Assembly: GCA_963728535.1 (NCBI GenBank)
Contig: CAVSKK010000001.1
Location: 1,240,001 to 1,304,000 of the forward strand
Reading direction: 5' to 3'
Length of the DNA: 64,000 nucleotides
Origin: VAXT01 sp963728535
GTDB taxonomy: Bacteria > Actinomycetota > Thermoleophilia > Gaiellales > Gaiellaceae
Position numbers and translations under genes: made by a program. The stretch's first letter is position 1. Each line of letters begins with the position of its first letter. The notes beneath the pieces were generated by a model. The model made no database searches, was not told the DNA's origin, and saw nothing but the letters and a program-made list of their open reading frames with translations. Shown here piece after piece: positions 25,390-35,500 of the stretch.

Positions 25390-26217
25390 CTAGTCTGGAA
25401 CGTGCCGAGCATCGCGCCGCGTCTCGGCTCGGTAGCGAGCCGGCGTGACGCCGACGTGGCGCTTGAAGACCCGCGTGAAGTGGCTCTGGTCGGCGAACCC
25501 GGCCTGCTTCGCAATCGTGGCGATGCCCGTGTCGCAGCGGGCAAGCTCCGTTGCCGCCCAGGCCAGCCGAACGCGCCGGCCGTACTCGCCGACGGAGGTT
25601 CCGTAGCGCGCGCGGAACGCGCGCGCTAGATGTGTTGGATGGACCCCGACAGCATTTGCCAGCTCGGTAAGCCCCGTGCAGTGGCCCGCGCGCAGCAGCT
25701 CCTCTGCAGAGCGCAGCCATGCCTGCGGCCGGCCGGCGTGACGCTCGGATCGCGTCTCGCGGCTCGTCGCGGCCAGCAGCTCCAGGGCAAAGCCCTCGGC
25801 GGCGAGTGGCGCAGCGGTGTCGGAGGCGCGCAGCTCACCGGCAAGACGCCAGGCGAGCCAGCTCAGGCTGCGCCCCCGAAGCTGAACGAGCCGGTCGAGA
25901 CAATAGGCGACCGCTCCCGACGGGTCGCTGGGCCGAACGATCGCGATCCGGGCACCCTCGGCTCCGAACCGGGCGCTGTGCCACGCGCCGGCCGGCATCG
26001 TTACTCCGGAGGCCCGATCGAGCCGCATCGTTCGGCCGCGAAACGATTTCTCGAGACTGCCCTCGAGGACGAACGCGAGGTACGGCAATTCGGGGTCGAA
26101 GGCAACCTGAACGTATCCGGGCGGGAACCGAAGCTCCGAGAGCATGAAGCCGTTCACTTCCCGCGAGATGGCCAGAACGCCGTCCTCCTCGACAACGCTG
26201 GCGACGCCGGCTTCCAT
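25390..26217 (-). CDS. AraC-family transcriptional regulator
   Basis: With the start at ATG 26217 (MEAGVASVVEED) the protein is 275 aa; a longer ORF to 26349 exists but has no family content. The N-terminal part is a cupin-like sensor (PELPYLAFVLEGSLEKSF ... MPAGAWHSARFG). The C-terminal part has two helix-turn-helices, CTGLTELANAVGVHPTHLARAFRARYG and TGIATIAKQAGFADQSHFTRVFKRHVGVTPARYR. It is divergent from the flavin oxidoreductase gene at 26300, a possible target. Confidence 0.92.
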   Translation of the reverse strand: MEAGVASVVEEDGVLAISREVNGFMLSELRFPPGYVQVAFDPELPYLAFVLEGSLEKSFRGRTMRLDRASGVTMPAGAWHSARFGAEGARIAIVRPSDPSGAVAYCLDRLVQLRGRSLSWLAWRLAGELRASDTAAPLAAEGFALELLAATSRETRSERHAGRPQAWLRSAEELLRAGHCTGLTELANAVGVHPTHLARAFRARYGTSVGEYGRRVRLAWAATELARCDTGIATIAKQAGFADQSHFTRVFKRHVGVTPARYRAETRRDARHVPD

Positions 26218-26299
26218 GTCTACATAGGACCTGTATGGGGAGAGCTGGTTAGCAACCGGAGGCGAAACCGGCTCGGTTCGAGGGCGGTAACGTAGGCAT

Positions 26300-27010
26300 A
26301 TGCGCGCGCAGATCAAGGAGAAGCGGGAGGTCGCGAAGGGGACGCTCATGGTCGTCTTCGACCTGCTCGGAGAGGAGGTCGACTTCGAGCCGGGGCAGTA
26401 CTTCTGGGTTGAGCTCCTCGATCCGCCCTACGACGACGAGAAGGGGCCGCGACGGCACATCTCGGTCGTCACCTCGCCGAACGAGCGTGGTGTGCTCGGC
26501 CTCTGCACGCGCCTGCGTGACAGCGCCTTCAAGCGCTCACTCGCCGAGCTGCCTGTCGGCGCCGAGGTCGACGTCGAGCAGCCGAAGGGGAGCTTCCTCC
26601 TGCCCAAGGACACGGACCGGCATTACGTGTTCATCGCCGGGGGGATCGGGATCACGGTCTTCCGCTGCATGCTCCGCTACATCGGCGAGGAGCAGCTTCC
26701 GTACCAGGTCACGCTCGTCTACTCGAACCGCGACCGCGAGTCCGCAGCCTTCCTCGACGAGCTCGCCGAGCTCGAGCAGGCCATCCCAGGGCTCCAGCTC
26801 GTCCTCACGATGACCGACGACTCGTCCTGGGAAGGAGAGTCGAGGCGGATCGACGCCAACCTCCTTGGCGACCACCTCGACGAGGAGCTTCCGGGGCTCA
26901 CGTATCTGATCGCGGGGCCGCCCGGCATGGTCGAGGGAGTGTCCGAGGCGCTGCAAGCCGCGGGCGTGCCCGAGGACCAGGTCCAGGCGGGCAAGTTCAG
27001 CGGCTACTAA
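26300..27010 (+). CDS. FAD-binding ferredoxin-NADP reductase-type oxidoreductase
   Basis: The 236-aa protein carries an FAD domain (FEPGQYFWVELLDPPYDD, KGPRRHISVVTSP) and an NAD(P) domain (HYVFIAGGIGITVFRCMLRYI, LVYSNRDRESAAFLDEL, YLIAGPPGMVEGVSEAL). No 2Fe-2S domain is fused, so it needs a separate electron partner. It is divergent from the AraC regulator and 7 bp upstream of a HAD gene. Confidence 0.9.
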   Translation: MRAQIKEKREVAKGTLMVVFDLLGEEVDFEPGQYFWVELLDPPYDDEKGPRRHISVVTSPNERGVLGLCTRLRDSAFKRSLAELPVGAEVDVEQPKGSFLLPKDTDRHYVFIAGGIGITVFRCMLRYIGEEQLPYQVTLVYSNRDRESAAFLDELAELEQAIPGLQLVLTMTDDSSWEGESRRIDANLLGDHLDEELPGLTYLIAGPPGMVEGVSEALQAAGVPEDQVQAGKFSGY

Positions 27011-27017
27011 ACGCGCC

Positions 27018-27701
27018 TTGGAACGACCGCACGCGATCCTCTTCGACATCGACGGGCTGCTGATCACGACCGGCGGCGCCGGCACGCGGAGCTGGCGCTG
27101 GGCCTTCGACGAGCTGTACGGGATTCCCGCGGACATCGGGAAGTTCACCGAGGGCGGGATGACCGACCCGGTCGTCGGCCGGCTTACGTTCACGAGCGTC
27201 ATCGGCCATGAGCCCTCCCCCGAGGAGTTGGCGCAAGTGATCTCGCACTACCTCCTGAGGCTGCCCGAGGAGGTCGCGGCCTCGCCCGGCTACAAGGTGC
27301 TCGCCGGCGTCGAGGAGCTGCTCCCGCGCCTGGCCAAAGCCGGCTTCCTGCTCGGGCTTACGACCGGAGGCATCGAAGCCGCCGCGCATATCAAGCTCGC
27401 GCGCGCCGACCTGAATCGCTTCTTCACGTTCGGAGGCTACGGCTCGGACTCGGCCGACCGCGGCGAGCTGACGCGCAAGGCGATCGAACGCGCCGGCGAG
27501 ATTCTCGGCACGGACCTCGACCCCCAGTCGGTGCTCGTGCTGGGCGACACGCCGAACGACATCTCGGCCGCCCACGCAGCGGGCGCGGTCGGGGTCGGCG
27601 TCGCGAGCGGACACTTCAGCACGGACGAGCTGCGTGCTGCGGGCGCGGACTACGTACTCGGATCGCTTGTCGAAGAGCTGCCCGGCGTCGGCGCGAGCTA
27701 G
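27018..27701 (+). CDS. HAD-superfamily hydrolase (phosphoglycolate phosphatase-like)
   Basis: The 227-aa protein (TTG start) has HAD motif I (FDIDGLLI, nucleophile and acid Asp), motif II region (LGLTTGGIEAA), Lys in ELTRKAIERAGE, and motif IV (VLVLGDTPNDISAAHAAG). The cap is helical and inserted after motif I. It is a small-molecule phosphatase of unknown substrate. It lies 7 bp after the oxidoreductase and its stop overlaps the greA stop. Confidence 0.9.
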   Translation: MERPHAILFDIDGLLITTGGAGTRSWRWAFDELYGIPADIGKFTEGGMTDPVVGRLTFTSVIGHEPSPEELAQVISHYLLRLPEEVAASPGYKVLAGVEELLPRLAKAGFLLGLTTGGIEAAAHIKLARADLNRFFTFGGYGSDSADRGELTRKAIERAGEILGTDLDPQSVLVLGDTPNDISAAHAAGAVGVGVASGHFSTDELRAAGADYVLGSLVEELPGVGAS

Positions 27702-28159
27702 GACGCACCGCCGATCGAGACGACCTTGGCCTTCCAGGATCCCTTTGGAGCCTCGACTTCGACCTTCTCGCCCGGCTTAGCTCCGATCAGGGCACGACCG
27801 AGCGGTGAGTCGGGCGAGACGCCGCCGACGCTCGAGATCTCGACCGTCATCCGCTGACCCTGCTCGTCCTCGACCTCGACCGTGGAGCCGATGCCCACCT
27901 CCCCACTCGCCGACGGCTCGTGGTCGACGAGCACGGAGCGGTCCAAGCGGTCGCGAATCGTCCTGATGCGGGCCTCCAGCAGACCCTGCTCGTTCTTCGC
28001 CGCGTGGTACTCGAAGTTCTCGGACAGGTCGCCGAAGTCCCTAGCAGTCGAGATCGCCTGGACAGCCTCGATGCGGCGAGGGCCCTCCAACTCCGCGAGC
28101 TCTGACTCGAGCTGCTGTTTCTGGGCAGCCGTCATCGGCTCCTGTTTGTCCCCGGGCAT
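27698..28159 (-). CDS. greA: Transcription elongation factor GreA
   Basis: GreA stimulates the RNA-cleavage activity of stalled RNA polymerase. The 153-aa protein starts at ATG 28159. It has the coiled-coil N-terminal domain with the acidic tip (ARDFGDLSENFEYHAAKNEQGLLEARIRTIRDRL) and the C-terminal FKBP-like domain (GIGSTVEVEDEQGQRMTVEIS, VSPDSPLGRALIGAKPGEKVEVEAPKG). It is divergent from typA across 24 bp. Confidence 0.95.
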   Translation of the reverse strand: MPGDKQEPMTAAQKQQLESELAELEGPRRIEAVQAISTARDFGDLSENFEYHAAKNEQGLLEARIRTIRDRLDRSVLVDHEPSASGEVGIGSTVEVEDEQGQRMTVEISSVGGVSPDSPLGRALIGAKPGEKVEVEAPKGSWKAKVVSIGGAS

Positions 28160-28183
28160 GGCTGGCAGCCTAGCGCGGCTACT

Positions 28184-30058
28184 GTGACTGTCGTGCCAAC
28201 GCGTCCAACAGCCCTCGCGCGGCGCGACGATCTGAGGAACGTCGCGATCGTCGCCCACGTCGATCACGGCAAGACGACCCTCGTCGACGCCCTGCTCTGG
28301 CAGTCCGGCTCCTTCCGGGCGAACGAGGAGGTCGCCGACCGCGTCATGGACTCGATGGACCTCGAACGTGAGAAGGGCATCACGATTCTCGCCAAGAACA
28401 CGGCGGTCCAGATCGGCGAGACGAAGGTGAACATCATCGACACGCCGGGTCACGCGGACTTCGGGGGTGAGGTCGAGCGCGGCCTGACGATGGTCGACGG
28501 CGTGCTCCTCCTCGTCGACGCGAGCGAGGGCCCGCTGCCCCAGACGCGGTTCGTGCTCCGCAAGGCACTCGAGGCGCGACTCCCGGTCGTGCTCGTGGTC
28601 AACAAGGTCGACCGGCCGGACGCGCGCCCAGCGGACGTCGTGAACGAGGTCTACGAGCTCTTCCTCGATCTCGACGCCGACGAGGCGCAGATCGACTTCC
28701 CGATCGTCTATGCGAATGCGCGTGAGGGCCGGGCCGGCTTCGAGGCCGACGAGCTCGCTCCGGACCTTCAGCCGCTGATCGAGACGCTGCTCGCAACGGT
28801 CCCTCCACCCTCGTATGACCCGGAGCACCCGCTCCAGGCGCTCGTCACGAACCTCGACGCTTCGCCATACGTGGGCCGCCTGGCCTTGCTGCGAGTCCTG
28901 CACGGGACGATCCGCAAGGGTGAGCAGGTCGCCTGGTGCCGGGCCGACGGGACGATCGAGAAGGCGCAGGTGACAGAGCTCTACGTCACCGAGGCACTCG
29001 ACCGGGTCCCCGCGGACGAAGCCGGCCCCGGCGAGATCGTGGCGCTCGCCGGCCTGGCCGAGGTGACGATCGGCGAGACGATCGCGGATCCCGACGATCC
29101 GCGGCCGCTTCCGGTGAGCACCGTCGACGAGCCGTCCCTGGCCATGACCCTCGGGATCAACACGTCCCCGCTCTCCGGAACCGAGGGCGACAAGGTGACG
29201 GCGAGCGCGCTCATCGCCCGGCTCGAGCGGGAGCTCATCGGGAACGTCTCCCTGCGAGTGCAGCCGACGACGAGCCCCGACGTCTGGGAGGTGCAGGGTC
29301 GCGGCGAGCTCCAGCTCGCAGTCCTCGTCGAGATCATGCGGCGCGAGGGGTTCGAGCTCACCGTCGGCAAGCCTGAGGTGCTGACGCGCGAGATCGAGGG
29401 CAAGAAGAACGAGCCCGTGGAGCGGGTCGCAATCGACGTCCCGGAGGAGTACATCGGCGTCGTCACGCAGATGCTGGCGCTCCGGAAGGGCCGGATGCAG
29501 CAGATGGTCAACCACGGCACCGGCTGGGCGCGAATGGAGTACCTCGTCCCGGCACGCGGGCTGATCGGCTTCCGCACCGAGTTCCTCACGGAGACCCGGG
29601 GCTCCGGGATCCTGCACCACGTCTTCGACCGCTGGGAGCCGTGGCACGGCGAGCTGCTGACCCGGCCGACCGGCAGCCTCGTCGCCGACCGGCGAGGCCA
29701 GACCACGGGCTTCGCGATCGCCGCGCTCCAGGAGCGCGGTTCGCTCTTCGTCGCTCCCCGCGTTGAGGTCTACGAGGGCATGGTCGTGGGCGAGAACGCC
29801 CGGGGCGAGGACCTGGACGTGAACGCCACGAAGGAGAAGAAGCTGACGAACATGCGCGCCTCGAACGCAGACGAGCTGATCCGCCTCATCCCGCCGCGCC
29901 CACTCTCGCTCGAGCAGGCCCTGGAGTTCATCCGGGACGACGAGTGCGTCGAGGTGACGCCGAATAGCATCCGGCTGCGCAAGGTCGAGCTCTCCGGGAC
30001 GAAGCGCCAGTCGATGACCTCGCGCCGCAAGCGCGAGCGCGACGCCACGCCGGCCTAG
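28184..30058 (+). CDS. typA: Ribosome-associated GTPase TypA/BipA
   Basis: The 624-aa translation-factor GTPase (GTG start) has the P-loop AHVDHGKTTLVDALLW (about 24-39), the switch segment KGITILAKNTAV, DTPGHADFGGEVERG and NKVDRPDARPADV. It then has EF-Tu-like domain II, two EF-G-like domains and the TypA-specific C-terminus (RGLIGFRTEFLTETRGSG, GEDLDVNATKEKKLTNMRAS). It acts in ribosome assembly and stress translation. Confidence 0.96.
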   Translation: MTVVPTRPTALARRDDLRNVAIVAHVDHGKTTLVDALLWQSGSFRANEEVADRVMDSMDLEREKGITILAKNTAVQIGETKVNIIDTPGHADFGGEVERGLTMVDGVLLLVDASEGPLPQTRFVLRKALEARLPVVLVVNKVDRPDARPADVVNEVYELFLDLDADEAQIDFPIVYANAREGRAGFEADELAPDLQPLIETLLATVPPPSYDPEHPLQALVTNLDASPYVGRLALLRVLHGTIRKGEQVAWCRADGTIEKAQVTELYVTEALDRVPADEAGPGEIVALAGLAEVTIGETIADPDDPRPLPVSTVDEPSLAMTLGINTSPLSGTEGDKVTASALIARLERELIGNVSLRVQPTTSPDVWEVQGRGELQLAVLVEIMRREGFELTVGKPEVLTREIEGKKNEPVERVAIDVPEEYIGVVTQMLALRKGRMQQMVNHGTGWARMEYLVPARGLIGFRTEFLTETRGSGILHHVFDRWEPWHGELLTRPTGSLVADRRGQTTGFAIAALQERGSLFVAPRVEVYEGMVVGENARGEDLDVNATKEKKLTNMRASNADELIRLIPPRPLSLEQALEFIRDDECVEVTPNSIRLRKVELSGTKRQSMTSRRKRERDATPA

Positions 30059-30071
30059 GAACGGTACGCCG

Positions 30072-31145
30072 ATGCCTGCGCCACTTCGCGTAGCGCTCAT
30101 CGGGTACGGCCTTGCCGGGTCGGCCTTCCATGCGCCTTTCATCGCGGCGATCCCGGACTTTCGCCTCGCTGCGATCGTGACCCGAAGCCCCGAGCGTCGG
30201 GCGCAGGCTCTCCGGGATCATCCGGCTGTTTCTCTCTTCGAGTCGGCCGACGAGCTCTGGTCGAGACCGGACGAATTCGACGTGGCCGTCATTGCCGCTC
30301 CGAACAAGGCTCACGTCCCGCTTGGGCTGGCCGCACTCGACGCCGGGCTGCCGGTGGTCGTCGACAAGCCGCTCGCCACGAGCTCCGCCGAGGGACGGAC
30401 GTTTGTGGAGATGGCCCGCGAGCGAGGACTGATGCTCGCCGTCTTTCAGAACCGGCGCTGGGACGGCGACTTCCTGACGGTGCGCCGGCTGTTGTCAGAA
30501 GACGCGCTTGGGCGTGTTCTTCGGTTCGAGTCCCGGTTCGAGCGCTGGCGCCCAGAGGTCGGAACCGGCTGGCGAGAGAAGGCTGGCGACGAGGCGGGCG
30601 GGCTGCTCTTCGACCTCGGCAGCCATCTCGTCGACCAGGCGGTTCAGCTCTTCGGGCCCGTGCAGACCGTCTACGCCGAGCTCGAGACTCGCCGTCCCGG
30701 AGCACAGGTGGACGACGACGACTTCGTCGTGCTCGAACATGCCGGCGGCGTGCGCTCACACCTCTGGATGAGCTCGGTCGCCGCCCAGAGTGGTGCCCGG
30801 TTTCGCGTGCTGGGCGACCGTGCCGCATTTACGAAGCACGGTCTCGACGTCCAGGAGAACGCTCTTCGTTCCGGTCGGAGCCCGAGGGAGCCCGGCTGGA
30901 GCGAGGAGCCCGAGGACCGCTGGGGCCGGTTGGGCTCAGGCGAGGAACTCCGAGCCGTGCCGACCGAGCCGGGGAACTACAGCGCGTTCTATGAAGCTGT
31001 GGCCGTGAGCCTGCGAAACGGCACACCGCCGCCGGTCGATCCCGTCGACGCGGTCGAGGTGCTCGAAGTGCTCGAGGCCGCGAGGAGCTCGAGCCTCGAG
31101 CGGAAAATCGTTCGCCTCAGCCGCTCGACGCCGCCGCGAGCTTGA
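30072..31145 (+). CDS. Gfo/Idh/MocA-family oxidoreductase
   Basis: The 357-aa NAD(P)-dependent oxidoreductase has the Rossmann start RVALIGYGLAGSAFHAPFI, the conserved VVDKPLATSSAEG, VFQNRRWDGDFLTVRRLL and GGLLFDLGSHLVDQAVQLFGP. The family oxidises or reduces sugars, inositols and related compounds; the substrate is unknown. It starts 13 bp after typA, and its last 29 bp overlap the convergent BNR gene. Confidence 0.94.
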   Translation: MPAPLRVALIGYGLAGSAFHAPFIAAIPDFRLAAIVTRSPERRAQALRDHPAVSLFESADELWSRPDEFDVAVIAAPNKAHVPLGLAALDAGLPVVVDKPLATSSAEGRTFVEMARERGLMLAVFQNRRWDGDFLTVRRLLSEDALGRVLRFESRFERWRPEVGTGWREKAGDEAGGLLFDLGSHLVDQAVQLFGPVQTVYAELETRRPGAQVDDDDFVVLEHAGGVRSHLWMSSVAAQSGARFRVLGDRAAFTKHGLDVQENALRSGRSPREPGWSEEPEDRWGRLGSGEELRAVPTEPGNYSAFYEAVAVSLRNGTPPPVDPVDAVEVLEVLEAARSSSLERKIVRLSRSTPPRA

Positions 31146-32367
31146 GGGTGTACACCTTGCCGGCGAACGTGCTGTCGTAGCCGGCGCACCAGACCTGCAG
31201 GCTCCGGTGGCCGGGGCCGGGGGCCCAGTGGTCGCACGCGTCCAGCTCGACTCCCCCCGAGTCGAGGTCGAGGCTCCACGTTTGTCCGCCGTCCCCCGAG
31301 AAGTAGAGGCCGCCGCTGCCCGAGTAGATGTTTCCGCCGGCTGCCCAGCCGAGGTTGCTCCTCACGAAGCGGATCTCCCGGATGGGCCAGGGAGCCTGCA
31401 GAGTTCGGCCGGACCACGTCTGGCCGCCGTCGGTCGTCCGGTGCACCCAGCCCTCGACCGTTGGCGAGATCGACCCGCCGCCAACCCATCCGGATTGGTC
31501 ATCGTGGAAGAACGTCGGACCGTCGAAGACGTCGTCCACGGATTCACGGCAGTTCCAGGATGCACCGCCGTCGGGGCTGGGACAGTAGGTGATCCCCGAG
31601 GCCCACGCCTTGAGGTTGGGTAGGAAGCTGAACTGATTCCCGAACCAACCGCCGTTCGGGTCGAGGACGGACGTGCTCCAGTCGGCGGCGGTCTGTCCGC
31701 CGTTCGTCGTGTAGTGGGCGACGGACGGCCCGTCCAGATTGATCAGGTCCAGCACCAGGCCGTGCTGAGCATCGGCGAAGCGGACCCGCATGGACCAGCC
31801 CCTCGTGGTGAGCACCACGTCCGAGCTCCACGTCTGGCCACCGTCGTGGCTCCACCGAAGGAGCCCCCGCCAGTTGGAGTTGTCGAACCCGGAGATGACG
31901 AGATCGTTCTCCGAGAGCGCGTCGACGCCGTACCAGTAGTACGGAAAGCCCAGGTTCATGATCAGAGTCCAGGTCGCGCCGCCGTTCGTGGTCTTCCACA
32001 CCTTGCCAAGCTCCCCGGCCATGTAACCAACGGTCGGGCTGGCGAACGAGATGTCCTTGATGACCGCGCTCGGAACCGTGGCCTGGAGCCGCCACGGGTT
32101 CGATTGCGGCACCTTCCTCGCCGGGGTCCCTGACCCCCCGGAGGCACTCGGCCTGTCGGCGGGGAGCGCGGTCGGCACCCTGGAATTGACCTGAGCGCCG
32201 GTGGCGAGCGTGGCCCTGTACGAGCCATCGGGCTCCCGCACCACGGTGACAGAGTGACCGGACCCGCCTCCCGTCGAATGTTCGACGAGTCCGGCCGCCG
32301 CGCCTGGGACAACCACTGCCAAGGCAGCGACCGTGATCAGGCTCAAACGTGCGCGCCGCTCCCTCAT
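31117..32367 (-). CDS. Secreted BNR/photosystem-assembly-like beta-propeller, untagged
   Basis: The 416-aa protein has a signal peptide (LSLITVAALAVVVPGAAAG) and a low-complexity spacer. Its repeats carry BNR/Asp-box elements: VWKTTNGGATW, WSHDGGQTWS, HYTTNGGQT, HRTTDGGQTWSG, YFSGDGGQTWS, separated by strands with VGYMAGE and LGWAAGG as in YCF48-type proteins. It ends KVYTLKLAAASSG with no proline linker or PASTA tag. It is divergent from the tagged BNR protein at 32524 and is probably a distant relative with a different mode of attachment. Confidence 0.85.
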   Translation of the reverse strand: MRERRARLSLITVAALAVVVPGAAAGLVEHSTGGGSGHSVTVVREPDGSYRATLATGAQVNSRVPTALPADRPSASGGSGTPARKVPQSNPWRLQATVPSAVIKDISFASPTVGYMAGELGKVWKTTNGGATWTLIMNLGFPYYWYGVDALSENDLVISGFDNSNWRGLLRWSHDGGQTWSSDVVLTTRGWSMRVRFADAQHGLVLDLINLDGPSVAHYTTNGGQTAADWSTSVLDPNGGWFGNQFSFLPNLKAWASGITYCPSPDGGASWNCRESVDDVFDGPTFFHDDQSGWVGGGSISPTVEGWVHRTTDGGQTWSGRTLQAPWPIREIRFVRSNLGWAAGGNIYSGSGGLYFSGDGGQTWSLDLDSGGVELDACDHWAPGPGHRSLQVWCAGYDSTFAGKVYTLKLAAASSG

Positions 32368-32523
32368 TGTTCCCTCCCCCCGCGAGACGGCAACGGAGCC
32401 AAGATAACAGACCGTCCGTTCATTGATTTTCGACTATTCGGGTGCTATGAACGTCAGTTACGGGTCAGAGCCACGGGGTTCTGCGCTGCTCGAGTACACG
32501 AGCCAACAGTGAGAGGGGCACTC

Positions 32524-35500
32524 ATGCGTCGAATGCGGATCGTCTCCATCATCGTCGTCTGCGCGGCTGCGTTCGCCGCGCTCGTCACCGGAAGCTTGCA
32601 CTGGACCGGCGCGAGCGCGTCTGCGCCGCCCCGCTACCTACCGATTCCCGGCGGCGAGAAAGGCGAGCAATTCGCCTTGATGGATTCCTACTGGAACGAC
32701 CGGCTGACGTATCCGACCGGCCGCTTCAACCCGGCCTGGCTGCGCAATGCCGCGCGGCAGAACGCGCGCATGGAGAGCCGCGTGCCCTCGACCGCGGGCC
32801 CCCGCGGCTCGAGCTGGACAGCGCTCGGCCCGCAGCCGGAGCGAATGGACGGCTGCTCCGGTTGTTACAATTATCACAAGACCGAGGGCCGCATCAACGA
32901 CATCGTGGCCGATCCGACGACGACCACGAACGGCTCGATCGTCGCCTACTCGGCGAGCATAGGCGGCGGCGTCTGGAAAACCACCAACTGCTGCAGCACC
33001 TCGACGACGTGGACCGGCCTGACCGACGACCCGCTGATCTCGGCGATCGCCATCGACACGCTCGACATGGACCCCAACGACCACAACACGATCTATGCGG
33101 GCACCGGTGATCTCAACTACGGCTCCTTCTCGATGGGCAGCCAGGGCATCCTGAAGTCGACCGACGCCGGCGCTACCTGGACAGTGCTGGGCGAAGAGGT
33201 GTTCGGCCCGGCCTACGACGAGCCACCGGGCCAGTTCCCGCAGTACGACGCGGTCGGCAAGGTGCGCGTCGATCCGAACAACAGCAGCAAAGTCGTCGCC
33301 GGCACCAAGAAGGGCATCTTCGTCTCCTACAACGCTGGCGTCGACTGGACCGGGCCCTGCACGACGAACGGCTTTCCGACGCAGCGTCAGGACATCACGG
33401 GCCTCGAGCTCTCCGACATGGGCGGCGGGGTCACGCGAATCATCGCCGCGGTCGGCGTGCGCGGCTTTGCGACCACCGTTCAGTACGACCTCGGGATGAA
33501 CGGCGCAAACGGGCTCTACCGCGCGAACGTGCCTGCCAGCGGCTGCCCGACGTTCACGTCCATCGCATCGAATGCGAATGGGTTCGTGTACGGGAACGCG
33601 GTCTCCGGCAGCCCGTACACGACCGGCGCAAACATGAATGCGGGCACCGGCGTCGCCTATGCCAATCCAACGACGGGCGACCAGCTCGGCAGGATCGACA
33701 TCGCAGTGGCACCGAGCGATCCGGACTACATCTATGCGCAGGTGCAGTCGATCGCACCGAACAGCGGCGGCTGCGGCAGCGCGCCCGGTTGCCAGCTCGG
33801 TGTCTGGGCGACGACGAACGGCGGGACGACGTGGTCGTACCTGGCCGGCTCGCAAGGTCCTTCGCTGGGCGGGTGCGGCGACGACTACCCGCAGAACTGG
33901 TACGACCAGGGACTCGCCGTCGACCCGAACAACCCGGACCGCATCTACGTCGACACGTACGACGTCTGGCTCGCGACCCGCACAGGTTCGACGTTCACTG
34001 ACGTCACGTGCGGCTACGCCGGCGGGACGAGCGTCCACGTCGACCAGCACGCGCTCGAGTTCGTCAACGGCTCCTCGAGCATGCTGATTCTCGGGAGCGA
34101 CGGAGGGGCCTTTGGAACCACGCAGGCGAACCTCAATCCGCCCGGCCCGACCAACTTCTTCAACATGGACAACGGCCTGAACACGATCGAGTTCTACTCG
34201 GGCGACATCAGTGGGAACTTCGCGACCTCGCCGAACCCGTCAGCCGCGGGCGGCGCGCAGGACAACGGCCCGAGCGTGGTCGGCTTCACGGGCTACCCGA
34301 CAGGCCCGGCGCAATGGCAGATGACGATCGGCGGCGACGGCTTCTACGCACGCATCGACCCCGTCGGCACCGGATCGAGCCCGCGCTACTTCGTCGGGAA
34401 CAACAGCGGCGGCATGTCGCGCTGCGTCAGCAACTGCCTGACCGGCGGCTCGGGTTACGCCGGCGTTACCGGCGGCTGGAGCGCCGACACACGGTCGTTC
34501 ATCCAGCCCTTCGACATCTTCCACGGCGGGATCCCGGGAGGCGACGACTGCGCGCCCGCCGGCACGCCCGGAGGCTGCGGCCATCTCGTGGACGGCACGA
34601 CGAGGGTCTGGGAGACGATCGCGGGCGGGAACCAGTCGATGGGCGGGACGTGGTACGTCACGAACAACCCGACGTCGCAGAACATGACCAAGCAGACGCT
34701 CGGCAACCGCTCCTTCATCAACCAGGTCAAGTACTCGCCCAAGTGGTCGAGCAACGCGATCGTCGGGACGAACGACGGCAACGTCTGGATCGGCTTCAAC
34801 CTCGGGACGGGAGTTCAGGCGCAGGCGAACTGGGTGAACGTCACCGGCAGCAACACCGTCCTGCCGAACCGCCCGGTGCTCGGGATCGCACTCGACCCGT
34901 CCGCTCCTAACGCAACCCTGGCGACCGGTTACGCGGCCATGGGCGGCTTCAACGCCAACACGCCGACGACTCCCGGCCACATCTACCAGGTCACGTGCAC
35001 CGCGACCTGCGCCACGTTCACCTGGGCCGACAAGAGCGGCAACCTGCCCGACATCCCCGCCGACTCGGTGATCGTCAACCCGAACATCCCGCAGCAGGTA
35101 TTCGCCGGAACCGACTGGGGCGTGTACTACACCGACGACATAACGGTGGCCTCGCCGACCTGGTTCCGCTTCGAGAACGGGATGCCCCACTCGATGGTGT
35201 GGGATCTCCAGATCGACCGCGGCGCGACGACGCTCTCGGCCTGGACGCGAGGCCGCGGTGCTTACGTGTACCCGCTCGAGGGCGTCGGGCCGCCGCCTCC
35301 GCCACCACCACCTCCACCACCACCGCCTCCGCCTCCGCCTCCGCCTCCGCCACCTCCACCGCCTCCTCCTCCCCCACCGCCACCTCCACCTCCGCCTCCA
35401 CCACCTCCTCCCCCACCGCCACCTCCGCCTCCACCTCCGCCTCCTCCACCTCCGCCACCACCCCCACCGGGGCCACCTCCGCCACCACCGCCTCCACCGC

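Noticed and set aside
27698..30142. 814-aa ORF on the minus strand across typA
   Set aside because: Only its last 153 codons (greA) show family motifs. The rest is the reverse complement of typA, a GC-rich open-frame artefact.
30515..30545. GGTTCGAGTCCCGG resembling a tRNA T-arm
   Set aside because: It lies in frame inside the Gfo/Idh gene (LRFESRF) and no acceptor or anticodon stem can be folded around it.
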